This document shows positions 22,606 to 34,720 of a DNA stretch of 64,000 bases, one piece after another. Where the stretch lies: assembly GCA_003550325.1 (NCBI GenBank), contig QKWP01000138.1:166904-230903 (forward strand), read 5' to 3'. The translations under genes were made by a program, and so were the position numbers. Within the stretch, counting starts at the first letter, position 1. Every line of letters begins with the position of its first letter. This DNA is from Gigaspora rosea (taxonomy: Eukaryota; Glomeromycota; Glomeromycetes; Diversisporales; Gigasporaceae). Below the pieces are notes generated by a model. It saw only the letters and a list, made by a program, of their open reading frames with translations. It was not told the DNA's origin and searched no databases.

Positions 22606-25600
22606 TTTTTCTTTTTAGCGTATAATTTATATAAAACCTTAGTAAGTTTTTGGACAGATCTTTCTGCTCTTCTATTACAAATTTCTGATCCACCCCCAAT
22701 TGTACGATGAGCTTATTTATTAGGCTGTTTTTAAATTTAGTGCCTCTATCAGATACTAGTTCTGCAAAACACACATATTAGATAATTACATCATCCAAAA
22801 TGAATTGGGCAATACTCTTTGCATTTTTCTTTTTCAGTGCTCAGGCTTCAATATAACTGGTCAAATCCTCTACGACTATAATGATATACTCATGCAGCAC
22901 AAGTTCGATGCATTGGTCCTATACAATTAATATACAATTTATAAAATATCCAGCTCATAGCTGCAACATGAATCAGTTTCTTTGGAATTTTTAATTCACA
23001 TTTCTGACAAATCAAATATGTCATTACGTGTTTTCTCATATTCTTATATAGATCACCTAACACCTATTCGTAATTAATCAAGGTTTTTCTAACACAACTA
23101 TTGATTCTTGATGACCACCTTCATCCGCAATTCCTTTGTAATTTGTCTTTACTATTTTTACTTTCTCCTTGTCTATAAAGATTACTCATCTTGGTAGTCT
23201 TCCATTTATAGCTCTATGAAATAATAGTTTGTTTAGAAGGCAACAATGGCTTAATTTTGGATTCAAATGCCTCAAGTCCCCTTTTGTCACATGAGACGGT
23301 CAAAAGAATGTTTTTAGGTAATGTACTATGATTTTCAAATCCTCTAACCTTTGATTATTCTTATTTATGTACATCAACAAACTTTCAATATACTCCTCAT
23401 TTGTAGGGCTAAGTTGTTTTGGTGGATTTGAGTGCCTGAAAATTCTGTTGGCATTACAATGCACTTTTTCAGGCTTATACCGAACATGAAAATCAAATGT
23501 TTGAAGTGCTAGTACTCACCACATAAGCTGTCCTTTAAGCACTGCCTTATTGAATAGCTATTCCAAGGCCTGGTGATTGACCCACACATCGAAGGTAGTT
23601 CCCTAACATAATGTTCATTCATATTGTATCCAAAGACAATTCCCAAACATTCCTTCTTCGTTACTGTGTAATTAACTTCTTGTTCACTTAATTTTCGTGA
23701 CTCAAATGTTACTGGTCACAATCGATCTTCATTATCTCTCTGTTCCAAGATTATACCTAGAGATACGTCACAAGCTTCTGTGAATATTTGATATGGTCGA
23801 TCTCCATTTCTGCTCCTTCTCAATCTGGTGCCTTTAGCATGATATCTTCTATCAATGAACCTTTCAGGGCCTGAAATGCTTTTTCTTGCTTGGTACACCA
23901 TTAGTACCCTATATTTTGCTTAGTGAGGTTTGTAAGTGGCTTTGCCACTTTACTAAAATTTTTAATAAAGCGGCAATAATAGTTCATTATTCTTAGAAAT
24001 GACTGAGCTTCAGTTAAAGTACTTGGAGTTCACCATTCCGTAATTCTTTTAGTTTGCTTGGGGTCAACTTTTATTCCATCTTTACTGACGACAAAACTAT
24101 ACATGAACAGCTCTTTGTAGAGTAAATGACATTTCTTGGCAGCAAATGTCAACCTGACTTTCTTAAATCTGTATACCAATTTAACAAATACATTGATATT
24201 ATGTTTGATTGATTTATCAGTTCATAAGTCTGCATCATCCTGGTAAGCTGCAGTAATGCCATGTATTCGTCTGCTTCAAGCACCAGATTCATTAAATGCT
24301 AAAATATTTCGCTAGCATTTTTAGTTCTATACACATTACTGTATATCGCAATAAACCAATTGGGGTTGCTATGGCAACTTTATCTCTATCTTCCTACCAA
24401 ATTTGGATTTGCCAATATCCCTTATATGCATCGACCTAAGAATACTAGTCGTGCCAAACTGCTAATTCAAGAATGTCTCTAATCTTTGATTGCAGATAAC
24501 CATCCTTTATTATGTATTTGTTCAGGGGCCGCATGTTACCAATGACCCGAAGCTGATTAGTTCTCCTTCCTTTTTATTAACCAGGAAACAATAATATGCA
24601 TATTGCCCTTTTTCTTTTTCCAGTAACCCTTGCACCTCTATGTCACGAAGTGCCTCTCAAACATTTAAGCCTGTTTAGAATTGTTAATGCGAAGAGGTCT
24701 TATGCGGACTTCAGAAATTATTTTAGTACCTGTTCACACTTCATATTCAATTAACTTAGTCCTGCCTATCTCAGAAAGCTCAAAGGCAAAAGTCTCTGGA
24801 GCCTTTTCCATCAATTGTTCAAGTAGGTACTCCCTGTAAACATATGGGATTTCTTTGTTGATATCTAATACTTTGCTATTCTCCTTCGTAAGATGCATGA
24901 TTAGCTCTGGACCCCAACATTTATAATTCTAGCCTTATTTTCTTAATTAATGTTCCAATAGATTACACACTCTTTATACTTCAATTCTTCGAGTTGATCT
25001 TCATTAATTGGCTTTATCTCTTCTATTGATAGGTAATAATCGTTCCTGGCCTTGCCTAAAATTTTGTCATTTTCTGCGTCCATGTTTATCATTTCTGACT
25101 GATTCACGTGAACACTACATACTAACAATACACCATTCTCATCTTCTTCATCGTTTTCCAATTCATCATCTTTATTATTCTGGCTCATCCAGCTTTCAGG
25201 TACAGTGGTTGCTATGAAAGTTGCTTCTTTATAGCTAGAAGCAATCGAGCACCAATATTGGTTATTTCTCTACTTTAGATCACATTTTGATGCCGCTATC
25301 TATGGCATGCCGAGTAGTACATCAAACTAGCCGATCCCAAGACGTAAAACCCTTGAACAACTTTTACTCCTTCGGCATTGACTTCCATATTTGGTACATA
25401 CCCAAGAAATTACTAATACAATTATCAGCCATCCTTCCCTTTCTACTTACTGATCTCTAAACTAAGCCCCTCCTTTTTGCATATCTTTCATGCATTAGAT
25501 TTAATTGGGATCTGGGGTCAATCAGAGCATCTGTTTTCTCTCTATTAATAGTAACTACTCTCATAGATACATTCCCATTCTGTTTAACACCTGTTTTCTA

Positions 25601-26113
25601 AACTGCTCAGACTATGCTTATACTGGTGTCCAACATTGTAATGTTATTTTCTTTCTTTTTCTGTGTTAATGCCCTTAATACTTCCAACTGTGCTTTTGGG
25701 AACACTTAAATAATTGTCTGAGAGTTAAGGTAGCTTCTATCTCTGCAATCCTTTTTAGAATATTGAGCTCTTGACTCAACTCTGTTAGCAGTATATACAT
25801 TACGGGAATCAAGATACATGACTTTACAGAATCATGTCCAGTTTCATCCTGTTTTTCTACCCATTGGTCACTTTCACTTGTTGATGTTTCTTCATTACTA
25901 TTAATACATCTTCTTTTACAAAGGTTCCAATTCCTTATGTTGAATATGGGTTCCTTTTTACTATCCGATTTTTAAACATTCAATTCCAGGTTCACATAAC
26001 TTCGATGTTATTTAAAAAAATTGAATGTTTGTACCCACAACATGAGCATTTTCATTTCCCACATTCCTTTGTTCATTTCTACATTCTACAAGGAGATTTT
26101 GATTAGCTCAGTT

Positions 26114-27240
26114 TCAACAATTATGAGTTATGTGACCTTCACATTGACAATTATAACATCGATGTGGTTCAGAATTCCTTCTTTGTGTTCTAAAATTCTG
26201 CACTGAGTTTAGATTCCTTTGGCTTGACCATGACACCAAACTGTGGTTGGTAAGCTCTCTTATTGCCTTTGTTAACTCTTTGATATCAGACTCGATTTTC
26301 TCAATTTTGTTCACCCCATCATACTTCATTTGGTTAATTGCCAGAGCTCCAAGTGCCGTAGCTATGCTGTCCATATCTGAATCACCTGACTGAGATTTCT
26401 CCTCTACTGTTACTACCAGTTTTTTGTCATTTTGGAGGTCCTGGTCCCTTTGAAAATTTTCAATTTGGAACATACACTCTCTAGTAGTGGTATAATTAGT
26501 AGGACAGAAGGCCTCTACTTTTGTTTGGTATGGCTCCCGTAAACCATTCAGGAACTAATTCCATTTTTTATAACCACTTACTCCATTTTTCAATGCCTCA
26601 ACATAGGCTTCAACCCTACTTGCATAACTCCATATTGTCTTATTTTTCTCTTGCCTAATGTTCCTCAAACAATTGATTTTCATTTGATCGTCATTCTTGC
26701 ATTTATAATTTTTACAATAGCCTCTATAGATCTTTCCAACTAGTTTTTGTCTTTATTAATTCTCATATCCACGGCTTTGTCTCCTCCAGCATGTGCATCA
26801 CTACTATAAATGAGGGTGAAATTACTCTTTATAATAAGATGTTTTTGTTGAAATTGTTGAAATTACTTGATGGTGAAATTGGTGAAATTATTTTTTAATA
26901 ATTTAAATTATGTCAAAAATTAATTAAAACTAAGCTAAATCAAATACAATAATTGTTTTAGTTTAATTTATAAACATATTAAAAATGTTGAAATTATTGT
27001 TGAAATTATTGTTGAAATTAAAAAAATTGAAAATGAATTTCACCCCCAACTATAATTACTACCATACCACATCGAGTTTCTTCATCCCAACTCTTTATTT
27101 TTGTGTATCTCTTATAATCAAAAAGAAACCTGTCGATATCATCTTTCTTTTCGTAAAAGAACAGCTTTGTTTAGTCTTTAGACATTATTCTGCATCAATA
27201 CCTGAGGGAAGATGGCAGAGTGACAGACAGTCAAATGTAC
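26114..27240 (-). pseudogene. Gypsy gag relic with CCHC zinc knuckle
   Basis: On the minus strand the first block (about 27060-27190) reads DDIDRFLFDYKRYTKIKSWD, typical of the retrotransposon gag N-terminal half. After an inserted MITE the frame continues (RINKDKNWLE..., AVEALKNGVSG-like, FLNGLREPYQ) and enters an open stretch at 26114-26473. That stretch ends in CYNCQCEGHITHNC (26117-26158), a Cys-X2-Cys-X4-His-X4-Cys knuckle that binds nucleic acid in gag proteins. The open stretch carries a probable coiled-coil or charged region (NKIEKIESDIKELTKAIREL). One stop lies just after the knuckle. It lies directly upstream of pol, as expected. Confidence 0.82.
26800..27062. mobile_element. TIR element with GTTGAAATT repeats inside gag
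   Basis: The left ACTATAAATGAGGGTGAAAT and, inverted, the right AATTATAGTTGGGGGTGAAA pair as ends. The interior has several TGTTGAAATT units in both arms. It interrupts the gag frame between the WDEET and RINKDK blocks. Exact ends uncertain by a few bases. Confidence 0.7.
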
Positions 27241-27299
27241 AATTGTTTCTCTTATTATTATTTTTTATTTTATTTTATTTTATTTTTTTTTAGCAAAAT

Positions 27300-27984
27300 C
27301 CGAGTTTGGCTTCTGTTGGTTATTGTCCAAAGGACACTACAGGTAGAGCACTAGTACACCCGATGTCTGTGTGTTAGCAAATTCTAAATTCTGATTGGCT
27401 AGATTAGGTGTAATATAAAAAACAATAAAAACAATTAAAACAATTGAAAACTGATGCTTATTGGCTTATCAAGTGTAATATAAAAAAACCAATATTGGTC
27501 CTTCAGACTTTAAATGGTTCCTATTTTCCTAGTAAATTATTTGTGAGAGGGTTATTGTATTTATTTATTTTATTATTATTTTTATTTGGCAAGAGTTATG
27601 ATACCACTTTATGAATTATACGTACAGTCGGACCTCCCTAAATGCAACCTCCCTAAATGCATATCTAAGTAAAATTTTCCTAAATGCATACCTTTTTTTC
27701 AGCCCAACTTAATATAACACTTATAGATTTTTACCCCTCTAAATGCATATCCTCTCTAAATGCATGATTTTGAAAATTTTTACTATGGTCCCGACGCTAT
27801 GTATTTAGAGAGGTCTGACTATATTTTACAATACTAATATAGACTAGTTTGAGCCTTATTTGGGCTGTACAGATTGAGCTGATCGTAATGTACAAGTGCC
27901 TCTAAGGTATTGTTATTAACAAGTTTCTACTTGAAACGTTACTCAAATTAACCAGAGATGATAATGGTAAGCTTCCCAGATTCT
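27300..27984 (-). other. Gypsy 5' leader (untranslated) with inserted MITE
   Basis: This is the stretch between gag and the 5' LTR in element orientation. It holds the Tc1/mariner-type MITE at 27625-27821 and a duplicated phrase (ATTGGCTAGATTAGGTGTAA near 27396; a variant near 27465). The bases next to the LTR (AGAATCTGGGAAGC on the minus strand) are where a primer-binding site should be, but I cannot match a tRNA to them. Confidence 0.5.
27625..27821. mobile_element. Tc1/mariner-type MITE (CTCTCTAAATGCAC family)
   Basis: The left end is TACAGTCGGACCTCCCTAAA; the right end, inverted, is TAGTCAGACCTCTCTAAATA. TA flanks both. CCCTAAATGCATA is repeated in the arms. Confidence 0.82.
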
Positions 27985-28226
27985 TGTGTTGCGAGTAAAT
28001 TAGTAACTTTTGCCACTAAATAGTCCAACTCAAATAGTAGGCACTATGGATTTTCAGATTTTAACAATACCGCATATATTAAATGGGTAAGTATTTTTAT
28101 TTAATATTTGATTGATTGTTTTTTATAAAAAGAAGACTTTATCCTTATTATTTTGGCTTGCTTATAAATACTCCTTTAACTCAGGTTATTATATTATAAT
28201 TTAACCATACTATTATAAACTCTTAA
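27985..28226 (-). repeat. Gypsy right LTR, first part
   Basis: Matches 20441-20680 of the other LTR nearly base for base (GTAAATTAGTAACTTTTGCC, TAGTAGGCACTATGGATTTT). The LTR breaks off at TTAA 28223-28226 and resumes at 33707. Confidence 0.88.
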
Positions 28227-28351
28227 TTGCAAATCTATCACCCAATGGGGTAAAAATGATCAACATTAATATGAAAATGCAACGCGCATTTTATTAAATA
28301 CAAATTCATGGTTGTAAATGCCAGAACCGACTCTTATATACGTAATAAACT

Positions 28352-31300
28352 ATGAATAGTCTGCCTCACAAAGGTGTTCGCTTGCTTGCAAAAGGTGAAA
28401 TGCGTTCAGAGCTACATTATAGTCCTTATGCTCGTGATTGGTGGTCACCGCAATCATCTAATGGCAAAGACAATATTTCTCTTTCTGTTCCATACAGACT
28501 TCATATGCACATTAGTTTTATACTTAACCAACATCAATTTTATTTCAAAGTAGTTCAAAGCAATGAAAATCGATTGCAGCCTGGGTTTGTTTGTCTCAGT
28601 GGTAACAAAACAAGTAAGGTTTGTTTGACACTGTCTCAAGCAATTAATAGCATTTATTTCATGATTTTTAGAAAAAAGACAGCATACTCAGGGCCCATGA
28701 TTATCGGGTTTAATGATGAAAAATAGTAGAGAAATTGTTAACTGGTATAGCGTTTAGGCCCATTTTTTTAAATGTTGGAAATCATGTCGTCGTAGTATCA
28801 GAAATTGGAGAAAAAAAATTCACGTCATCAATACCAACAAGAAAGAGCCAAAAACTCTTGCTTTACAAAAAATAGATAATAAGATATACACTCTAGATTT
28901 TTATAAGAATGATCAAATCTTATGGCATTTTGAGGGTCAATCCGCTAATGACGTATGGTTACAAGCCGGAATTAAAATAAATTTTAACAGTGAAATGCTA
29001 TATGGCTTTAATCACCCTATTATTCAACATACTATCTAAACAAAGTTAGCAAATTCTAATTCTAGTATAACTTGCACTTCACAAGATTGGGACGATTCTT
29101 ATACAATGGAAACCATATTTGAACAACAGATAAAAAAATAAAGAATTGCAACTAGCACATTAGTAAATTGGTAATATCTATTTTTAACTTGGATTCGTCA
29201 TGAAAATTCAATAATTGAGTTCCATTATGCACTTGCCATGATATATCCACCTACTTATAAACTGAATGAGACTGAATTTCATGCTTGGATGGCAATGTTA
29301 CGTGCGTGTGGATGTACTGATATTACACCATATCCTAAATCAAAAACCAAAAAAGAATTTTGGAGCCAGTTAACAGATCCCACTGTTGATAAAGCAAATT
29401 TGAAATTATTATATGAACTTGGATACTTAAATATTGATTCAGAGGATTCAGAAAATCCAGAGGATTTGGAGGATTTGGAGGATTCAGAGGATTTGGATAG
29501 TATAGAAGGCATCCTCTGGAGTAGTTTTTGAAATGCTCTAATGTCTAATAAACGTGGTCACAATGGAAAAGCGCGAATTTTGTCTATTATAGCAGATCAA
29601 TTTAAATATAAGCTGCTTAAAAAAAAACTTCAGGTTAGTTTACAAACAAAAACGCGAAATCAAAATTACTAACACTTCGAGTTGCAAAAACGTTGTTACA
29701 TAAAAAGTCATATTACATAACGTATGTTATTGGTTGCAAGTATATATTATTAGAAAACCATCGAGTTGTGTAGTATAACTTTTTTATGTAATAAGTAATT
29801 ACTTTGTTCATCTCTATTTACTATTTTTATTGACTTTCAAAAAAAAATAGGGTTAGGATAACTACAAAAAACACAGTTCATAGTTTTCATTTCAACTCAA
29901 ACAATTTTGACCATCTGACTCGTCTTTATTGACCCGATCAAAAAAATATATATATATGAATTTTATTAAGACAGGTCAATAAAAATAGGTTAGATGGTCA
30001 AAAATAGCATTTTTGTAATTCTTGATAATCAATAACAGGCAATAGCTAATAGAAACTTTTGGGGATTTGTCTCTTTTTAAACCGGATATTAATTATATTA
30101 AAATGGGTTAATAAAATAGGCCAAACGACCAAAAACATTTTGCTTCAGAGTTAAAAAAAATTAGAAATAACCAATTAAAATTTTGTAATTCAAAATGTTG
30201 TACCATTTGAAATAAATAGGTTTGATCTAATTTCATGTATGAAGAATCTTAATTCGAACCTATTTGAAAATAAATAAAAAAATTCCTTGTTTTAAACCAA
30301 ATTCAAATTCTTGTATTTCCATTCTAAATCCTCTAATATTATAATTAGATTAGTTCGCATGCAATAGAACTAGCACGTAAACATTCTTGACTATATGGGC
30401 CTGGTGCACCACAAGTCGAAGGTCCAAAAAAATCTATTCAAAAAATGACTGAAATTAAAGAGATGCAATTTTTAGCTTTTTTTCAAGATAAAAATAATAT
30501 TGCACAAAGTTCTTACCAAGTTGATGCCAAAACTGGTGTCCCTATTTTATATATGCAAGATCAAAAAGAATCTTTATGGACGAAGTTCAATGAAACATGT
30601 CCAAATGGAATGCGACGAACTTCCTTTATGACCTGTTTAGCTAATTGTAGTCACATTCGATATCGTGAAGACTTGGGTGAACTGTGCATTATATGCAATG
30701 AATATGGATTTGAATTATTCGAAGATTTGCTAGCTCTTGTGCGGCAAATATTTACAAGAAAAACCTTAGTAAGTATATTCGAAAATTTGTGATAATAATA
30801 AATTTTGTTTGTTTAGCACAATGGTTAACAATAGAGGTGCAAGCGAATCATCCCAATGATGTTCCAATGATGTTATGGCTTAAGCCATAACATCATTGGG
30901 ACATCATTAGGACGATTCGCCTGTACCTATAGTTAGCAATAATATATTGCATAACAGCAATATAACTAGAGATGGGTCAATGTGCATTCATGTGCTAAAT
31001 TAAACGAACTTCCAATTAGACCCTTTACGAACAATTTTTCTGTGGCCGTCGTCTGTGGAATCTGCTTTTTAAATGCTCATAAAGGACATTTTAGACTATT
31101 TTTTTGATTACAAAATAAGGAGATTATAAGGCAATTCGAAACAGTCTATTAATACAAACCTCGACTTGCATTTTTTCTACAAGATTTATATAGATCTTTT
31201 TTTTTTGCAATTTGCCTATCACTACATATACTAAACTTTATGTTATTATATTTATATATAAATAGGATCCCATAATATCACGAATTGAAAACTTACGTCA

Positions 31301-33318
31301 CCACCTTAAAAGAAATTTTGAACGACATTTGAAAGTTGAATTAGACAGAAAATCATCTTACGATAATTATATTGATTATTGTTTGCCGTTCACGTTTGAA
31401 AAATGCTTAAGCTCACACTATTCGCGTTGTCAAGAATGTTCCGAATTTCCTATTTTTTTTTGATTTTATAAAAAAAAATAGTAATGACAAATATTATTCT
31501 CAATTATTAGAAATGCAAGAAAAGTTGAAATACTTTTTTGCACACCATGCCTGAAAATATTATCTAAACGAGCAGTATAAAACATCATTAGTAGGTCTTG
31601 ATTCAGAAGGTGCAATTATGATCGCAGATTACAAGATGTGGATTCTTCCAAAAACGGCGTGAGAAACTAAACAAGAGTTTTTTGGTAAAAGAGGTTGGAC
31701 GCTACATATCATTTTGGTAATAACTAAAGAGGATGTTGATAGTGTAGAGAATGATGATATTGTAGAGGATAGTGTAGAGAATGATGATATTGTAGAGGAT
31801 AGAGTAGAGAATGATAGTGTGGAGGACGATAGTATAGAGAATAGTAGTGTAGGTTTAAACGTTAGTGCTTAGACCATTGGTCCACAGATACGAAACAAGA
31901 TGCTTGGTTAACTGCATCTTGTTTTGAAGCAGTGTTCAACAATATTAATAAGAAACCAAAGTGGATAAAGGTGATCTCGGATAATGGACCGCATTATCAC
32001 AATAGTGAACTAATGGCAATAGTGGCCTATTGGTTCGTGGATAGCTGTTTTTAGAGCCTGGTGAAGCGAAGACTACAATCGATTCACATCACGCAGCAGT
32101 AAGTTTTTATTTATAAAAAAAAAAAATCATACCTCTTTTTTTATTATTACTTAGATAGCACATGCTATCAAAAGATATGTTCGTGTCAGATGTGATTTAG
32201 TCGAAGGATCTGATATTATAGCTGCTACAAAAAATCTGGCAGGAACATATTTGGCGAATATCAAACCAAATTGAAATCAAAAAGCAAGTAAAAGGAAAAT
32301 TTAACAACTAAAAATAAAGGAAAAAAAACCACGTGTAGAAACTATTGCAGGCATATCTAAGTATAATTTCTGGCAATGGCCAACTGCTGGCCCGTTTGCA
32401 GGATACATCGTGGCGCGTCTATTACCACACTTTGGAGCTTCACTTCACTTTTCTCCCGTCATGATTACTAACTTGTGTAATGAAGAACTTTCTTGTCCCG
32501 AACCAAAATTATCAACATATACAGAGTCTAAATCTAAATGGAAAATGGCTTTATCAAAATTCCAAGGTGAGAAAATATTTTTCTTAGTAAATAAAAATAT
32601 CCTGGACAGTTAAGTATTAGCAGAAACTTTATTTCCGCTCATATATATACGGATCAGAGTATTTTTACCAAATACCCCGTGATATTGATATAACGATCAG
32701 GGTATCATTATACAAAATTTTTTTATGCAGAAAACAAAAACCCGAACACAATGAAGACAGATGATATTGAGATGATAGGTAATAATAATAAATTTTTTTA
32801 TTTGAATTTAAGATTATATAAACGATATATAAATAAAAATAAATTTTCTAGATATTACAAAAGATGATGATATGGAAAAAGGTTAGTACGACAATTGAAA
32901 ATATGTTATAACTCTTCCATTAAGTAGCAAATACTGGTATTGAATGAATATAGAGCAAAATACTTTCATGATTTTGGAACCAGTTGACTTTCCTTGGAAT
33001 AAAGGATGGGTGTTGCGTGAAAATGCAGCATATGGTAATCGAGGTGCAGGCAAACGAATGACAGATACCATTAAAAAAATGCTTGAACAAATGTACTTAT
33101 TGGGAAACGTACATGCAAAAGATCGAATAACGGCTAAAGAAATGCATGATAGGTTGAAAGAATTTGCAGACAATGGTGAATTAGAACAGGATAAAATACT
33201 GAAAGTCTCAACGATTCAAGGATGGATATCACGGTACTATAAAATGTTCGTGGAACAGGCAATACAAATGGCACTACATTCTAATTTAAAGACATTTCAA
33301 CAAATAGTATATAATTGA
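28352..33318 (+). pseudogene. Intron-containing DDE-type transposase relic of the TTAA element
   Basis: Coding blocks on the + strand are 28352-28726, about 28762-29039, 29238-29620, about 30370-30768, 31266-31560, 31600-32098, 32155-32613 and 32944-33318. GT-AG introns are clear at 30769-31265 and 32099-32154. A candidate catalytic triad is visible: Asp in ADYKMWILPK (31627-31629), Asp in VISDNGPHYHN (31980-31982) and Glu in FLEPGEAKTTIDSHH (32054-32056). The segment FFGKRGWTLH follows the first Asp. An acidic repeat of DSVENDDIVED type (31735-31850) separates the first two. The last exon (NKGWVLRENAAYGNRGAGKR...) looks like a DNA-binding or helical tail. I recall similar proteins as multicopy in Rhizophagus, and D-FFGKRGxxWH proteins in animals, without a family name. 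Defects: stops after GFNDEK and at three points before 29238, TGA in place of Arg at about 31660, and a frameshift just before LEPGEA. Confidence 0.7.
30832..30931. mobile_element. 100-bp hAT-type hairpin MITE in a transposase intron
   Basis: The sequence is an almost perfect palindrome centred on GGCTTAAGCC. Ends TAGAGGTGCAAGCG and, inverted, TATAGGTACAGGCG. The flanks GTTAACAA (30824-30831) and GTTAGCAA (30932-30939) match at 7 of 8. It lies in the intron 30769-31265. Confidence 0.85.
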
Positions 33319-33706
33319 AATATGGAAAAAACGGTAAGTAGTATAAAATTAGAGCTTACATTTGCAAAAAGGTATAAAAAAGTTTGATCATAGTGATGAA
33401 AATTGAATAATACTTGGGTATAAATTGTCTATTTAAAATTTTAAATCGTGAAATCGAACTTACATTTAGACCTGAAATGCCATTTCACGACAAATGAAAC
33501 TTGTTATCAAAAGGTTGTTATATTTAGAATCTTTTTTAAGGTCACAATCTAGGTTCAGTTGTGTTAAATAAAGACGGTATTACCTTAATATATTAGTCGT
33601 GCAATCATGTTACCTTTGAGACAAAAAAATTATTGAGCTTTTTTTAGTAATGATGCGTGTTATATCTTATTAGTAAATTGATCATCATTCCGAAACGTAA
33701 TATGAA

Positions 33707-34061
33707 TTAAATTATTTACATATTTATTATGACATTATTCATGCATATTCAATCATACTTCGGCATACTATTTCGTGCTACTAATCCTTATGCGATGCAT
33801 AATTTATTCCTGTTCTGGGACCCATAAGTTGATACCTTACCTGATTGATTAACACGTGATATATAATGATCAATCTCTTCAAACTCCCACCTTATGAGAA
33901 GATACATATAAGTTATCATACCATATTACTATTTAATTTTTATTTTTTTTCTATTATTATTATTATTATTATTCGTTTATGTTTTTTTATTTATTTTTCT
34001 TTTAGAAATCCAAATTGATCCCCTTCACCAAGTATACCATATTCTTATTTTCACTGTAACA
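33707..34061 (-). repeat. Gypsy right LTR, second part
   Basis: Continues the LTR after the TTAA insertion and matches 20690-21010 (CATATTCAATCATACTTCGG, CCAAGTATACCATAT), ending GTAACA. Confidence 0.88.
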
Positions 34062-34720
34062 CTAGCATGTTTAATTTTATATTTTTTAAAAAATGCTTAA
34101 TTTTGGATTTTTGATAAAAAATCAAAAATTAAGTATTTTCTCTTAAATTTTTAAAAATTTAAAATTAAATATGCTAGCATATTATATTTTTATATGCTGG
34201 ACAAGTTTTATTAGAGCAAAATATTATAATCAATTAATAAATTTTGTATATATTAGCATTTTAGTATTTTTATTAATAAAATTATAGAAAATATTATGAT
34301 CCTCAAATTCTACTAATTGATTCTAACTCTTTGCTCTAAGAAAACTTGATTAGCATATAAAAATACATTATGCTAGTATATTTTTTTTATATTTCTTAAA
34401 AAATTTAGAAAAATGCTTAATTTTGGATTTTTGATTAAAAAATCCAAAATTAAACATTTTCATTTAAATTTTTAAAAATTAAATATGCTAGCATAATATG
34501 TGCTAAACAAGTTTTATTAGAGTAAAATAGCATTTTTAGTATTTTATTAATAAAATTATAGAAATTATTATAGTCCTCAAAACTTTACTAATTAATTTTA
34601 GCTTTGTAACTAAGATTGTTCAGCATATAAAAATGCATTATGCAATATTTAATTTTATATTTCTTAAAAATTTCAGAGAAGTGCTTAATTTACTACTATA
34701 TTCTTAGTTTTTTTAGAGAA
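34062..34720. repeat. Palindromic-unit satellite, right part
   Basis: Same units as 19019-20440: TGCTTAATTTTGGATTTTT with its inverted partner, GCATATAAAAATACATTATG near 34352 and a worn copy near 34620. The first unit resumes at CTAGCATGTTTAATTTTATA immediately after the LTR. Confidence 0.72.

Larger units (their letters stand above)
21011..25600 (-). pseudogene. Gypsy pol relic: protease, reverse transcriptase, RNase H, integrase
   Basis: Read on the minus strand. The protease active-site region at about 25497-25531 gives DALIDPRSQLN, where the usual Asp-Thr/Ser-Gly is changed. A spacer frame lies at 24943-25188 (acidic). RT extends about 24000-24700, with KDGYLQSKIRDIL, GYWQIQIW and the polymerase motif YQDD at 24234-24245, then NYYCRFIKNFS and a thumb region. 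RNase H lies about 23600-23900 (PYQIFTEACDVSLGIILEQR; the first Asp appears as Glu), then SRKLSEQEVNY. The integrase core has SDRGTKFKN at about 22725-22752. The C-terminus has SSFHLVYGRDAL (22330) and, beyond an inserted MITE, RKIGEHGQFYLAKLDGTEL (about 21110-21190). Frameshifts and stops separate the blocks, so the copy is inactive. Confidence 0.88.
28227..33706 (+). mobile_element. 5.5-kb DNA transposon with TTAA target duplication
   Basis: The LTR reads AAACTCTTAA before the insert and TTAAATTATTTACATA after it, while the uninterrupted LTR has one such site, so TTAA was duplicated on insertion. TTAA duplications are known for the piggyBac and Kolobok superfamilies. The terminal bases (TTGCAAATCTATC left; TTCATATTACG after inversion right) pair poorly, though both arms hold ATGATCAA about 30 bp in. 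It carries an intron-containing transposase pseudogene and a nested 100-bp hAT MITE. Confidence 0.8.
20441..34061 (-). mobile_element. Ty3/Gypsy LTR retrotransposon, minus orientation, multiply invaded
   Basis: Two long terminal repeats (20441-21010; and 27985-28226 plus 33707-34061) flank a minus-strand gag-pol relic. The LTR in element orientation starts TGTCATAGT / TGTTACAGT and ends with ACA. The flanks CTAGTAT (20434-20440) and CTAGCAT (34062-34068) are near-identical and the satellite sequence resumes on both sides, which supports these borders. Invaders are the elements at 21198-22028, 22427-22605, 26800-27062, 27625-27821 and, inside the right LTR, 28227-33706. Domain order on the minus strand (gag, protease, RT, RNase H, integrase) is that of Ty3/Gypsy. 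Confidence 0.88.

Noticed and set aside
25008..25217. + strand 69-codon frame
   Set aside because: Antisense shadow of the Gypsy pol spacer at 24943-25188.
26985..27293. + strand 102-codon frame starting with Leu/Lys repeats
   Set aside because: It begins inside the GTTGAAATT MITE and then reads the gag relic antisense.
29279..29512. Ser/Lys-rich minus-strand frame
   Set aside because: Antisense of the acidic GAT/GAG-rich tract in the TTAA transposase relic.
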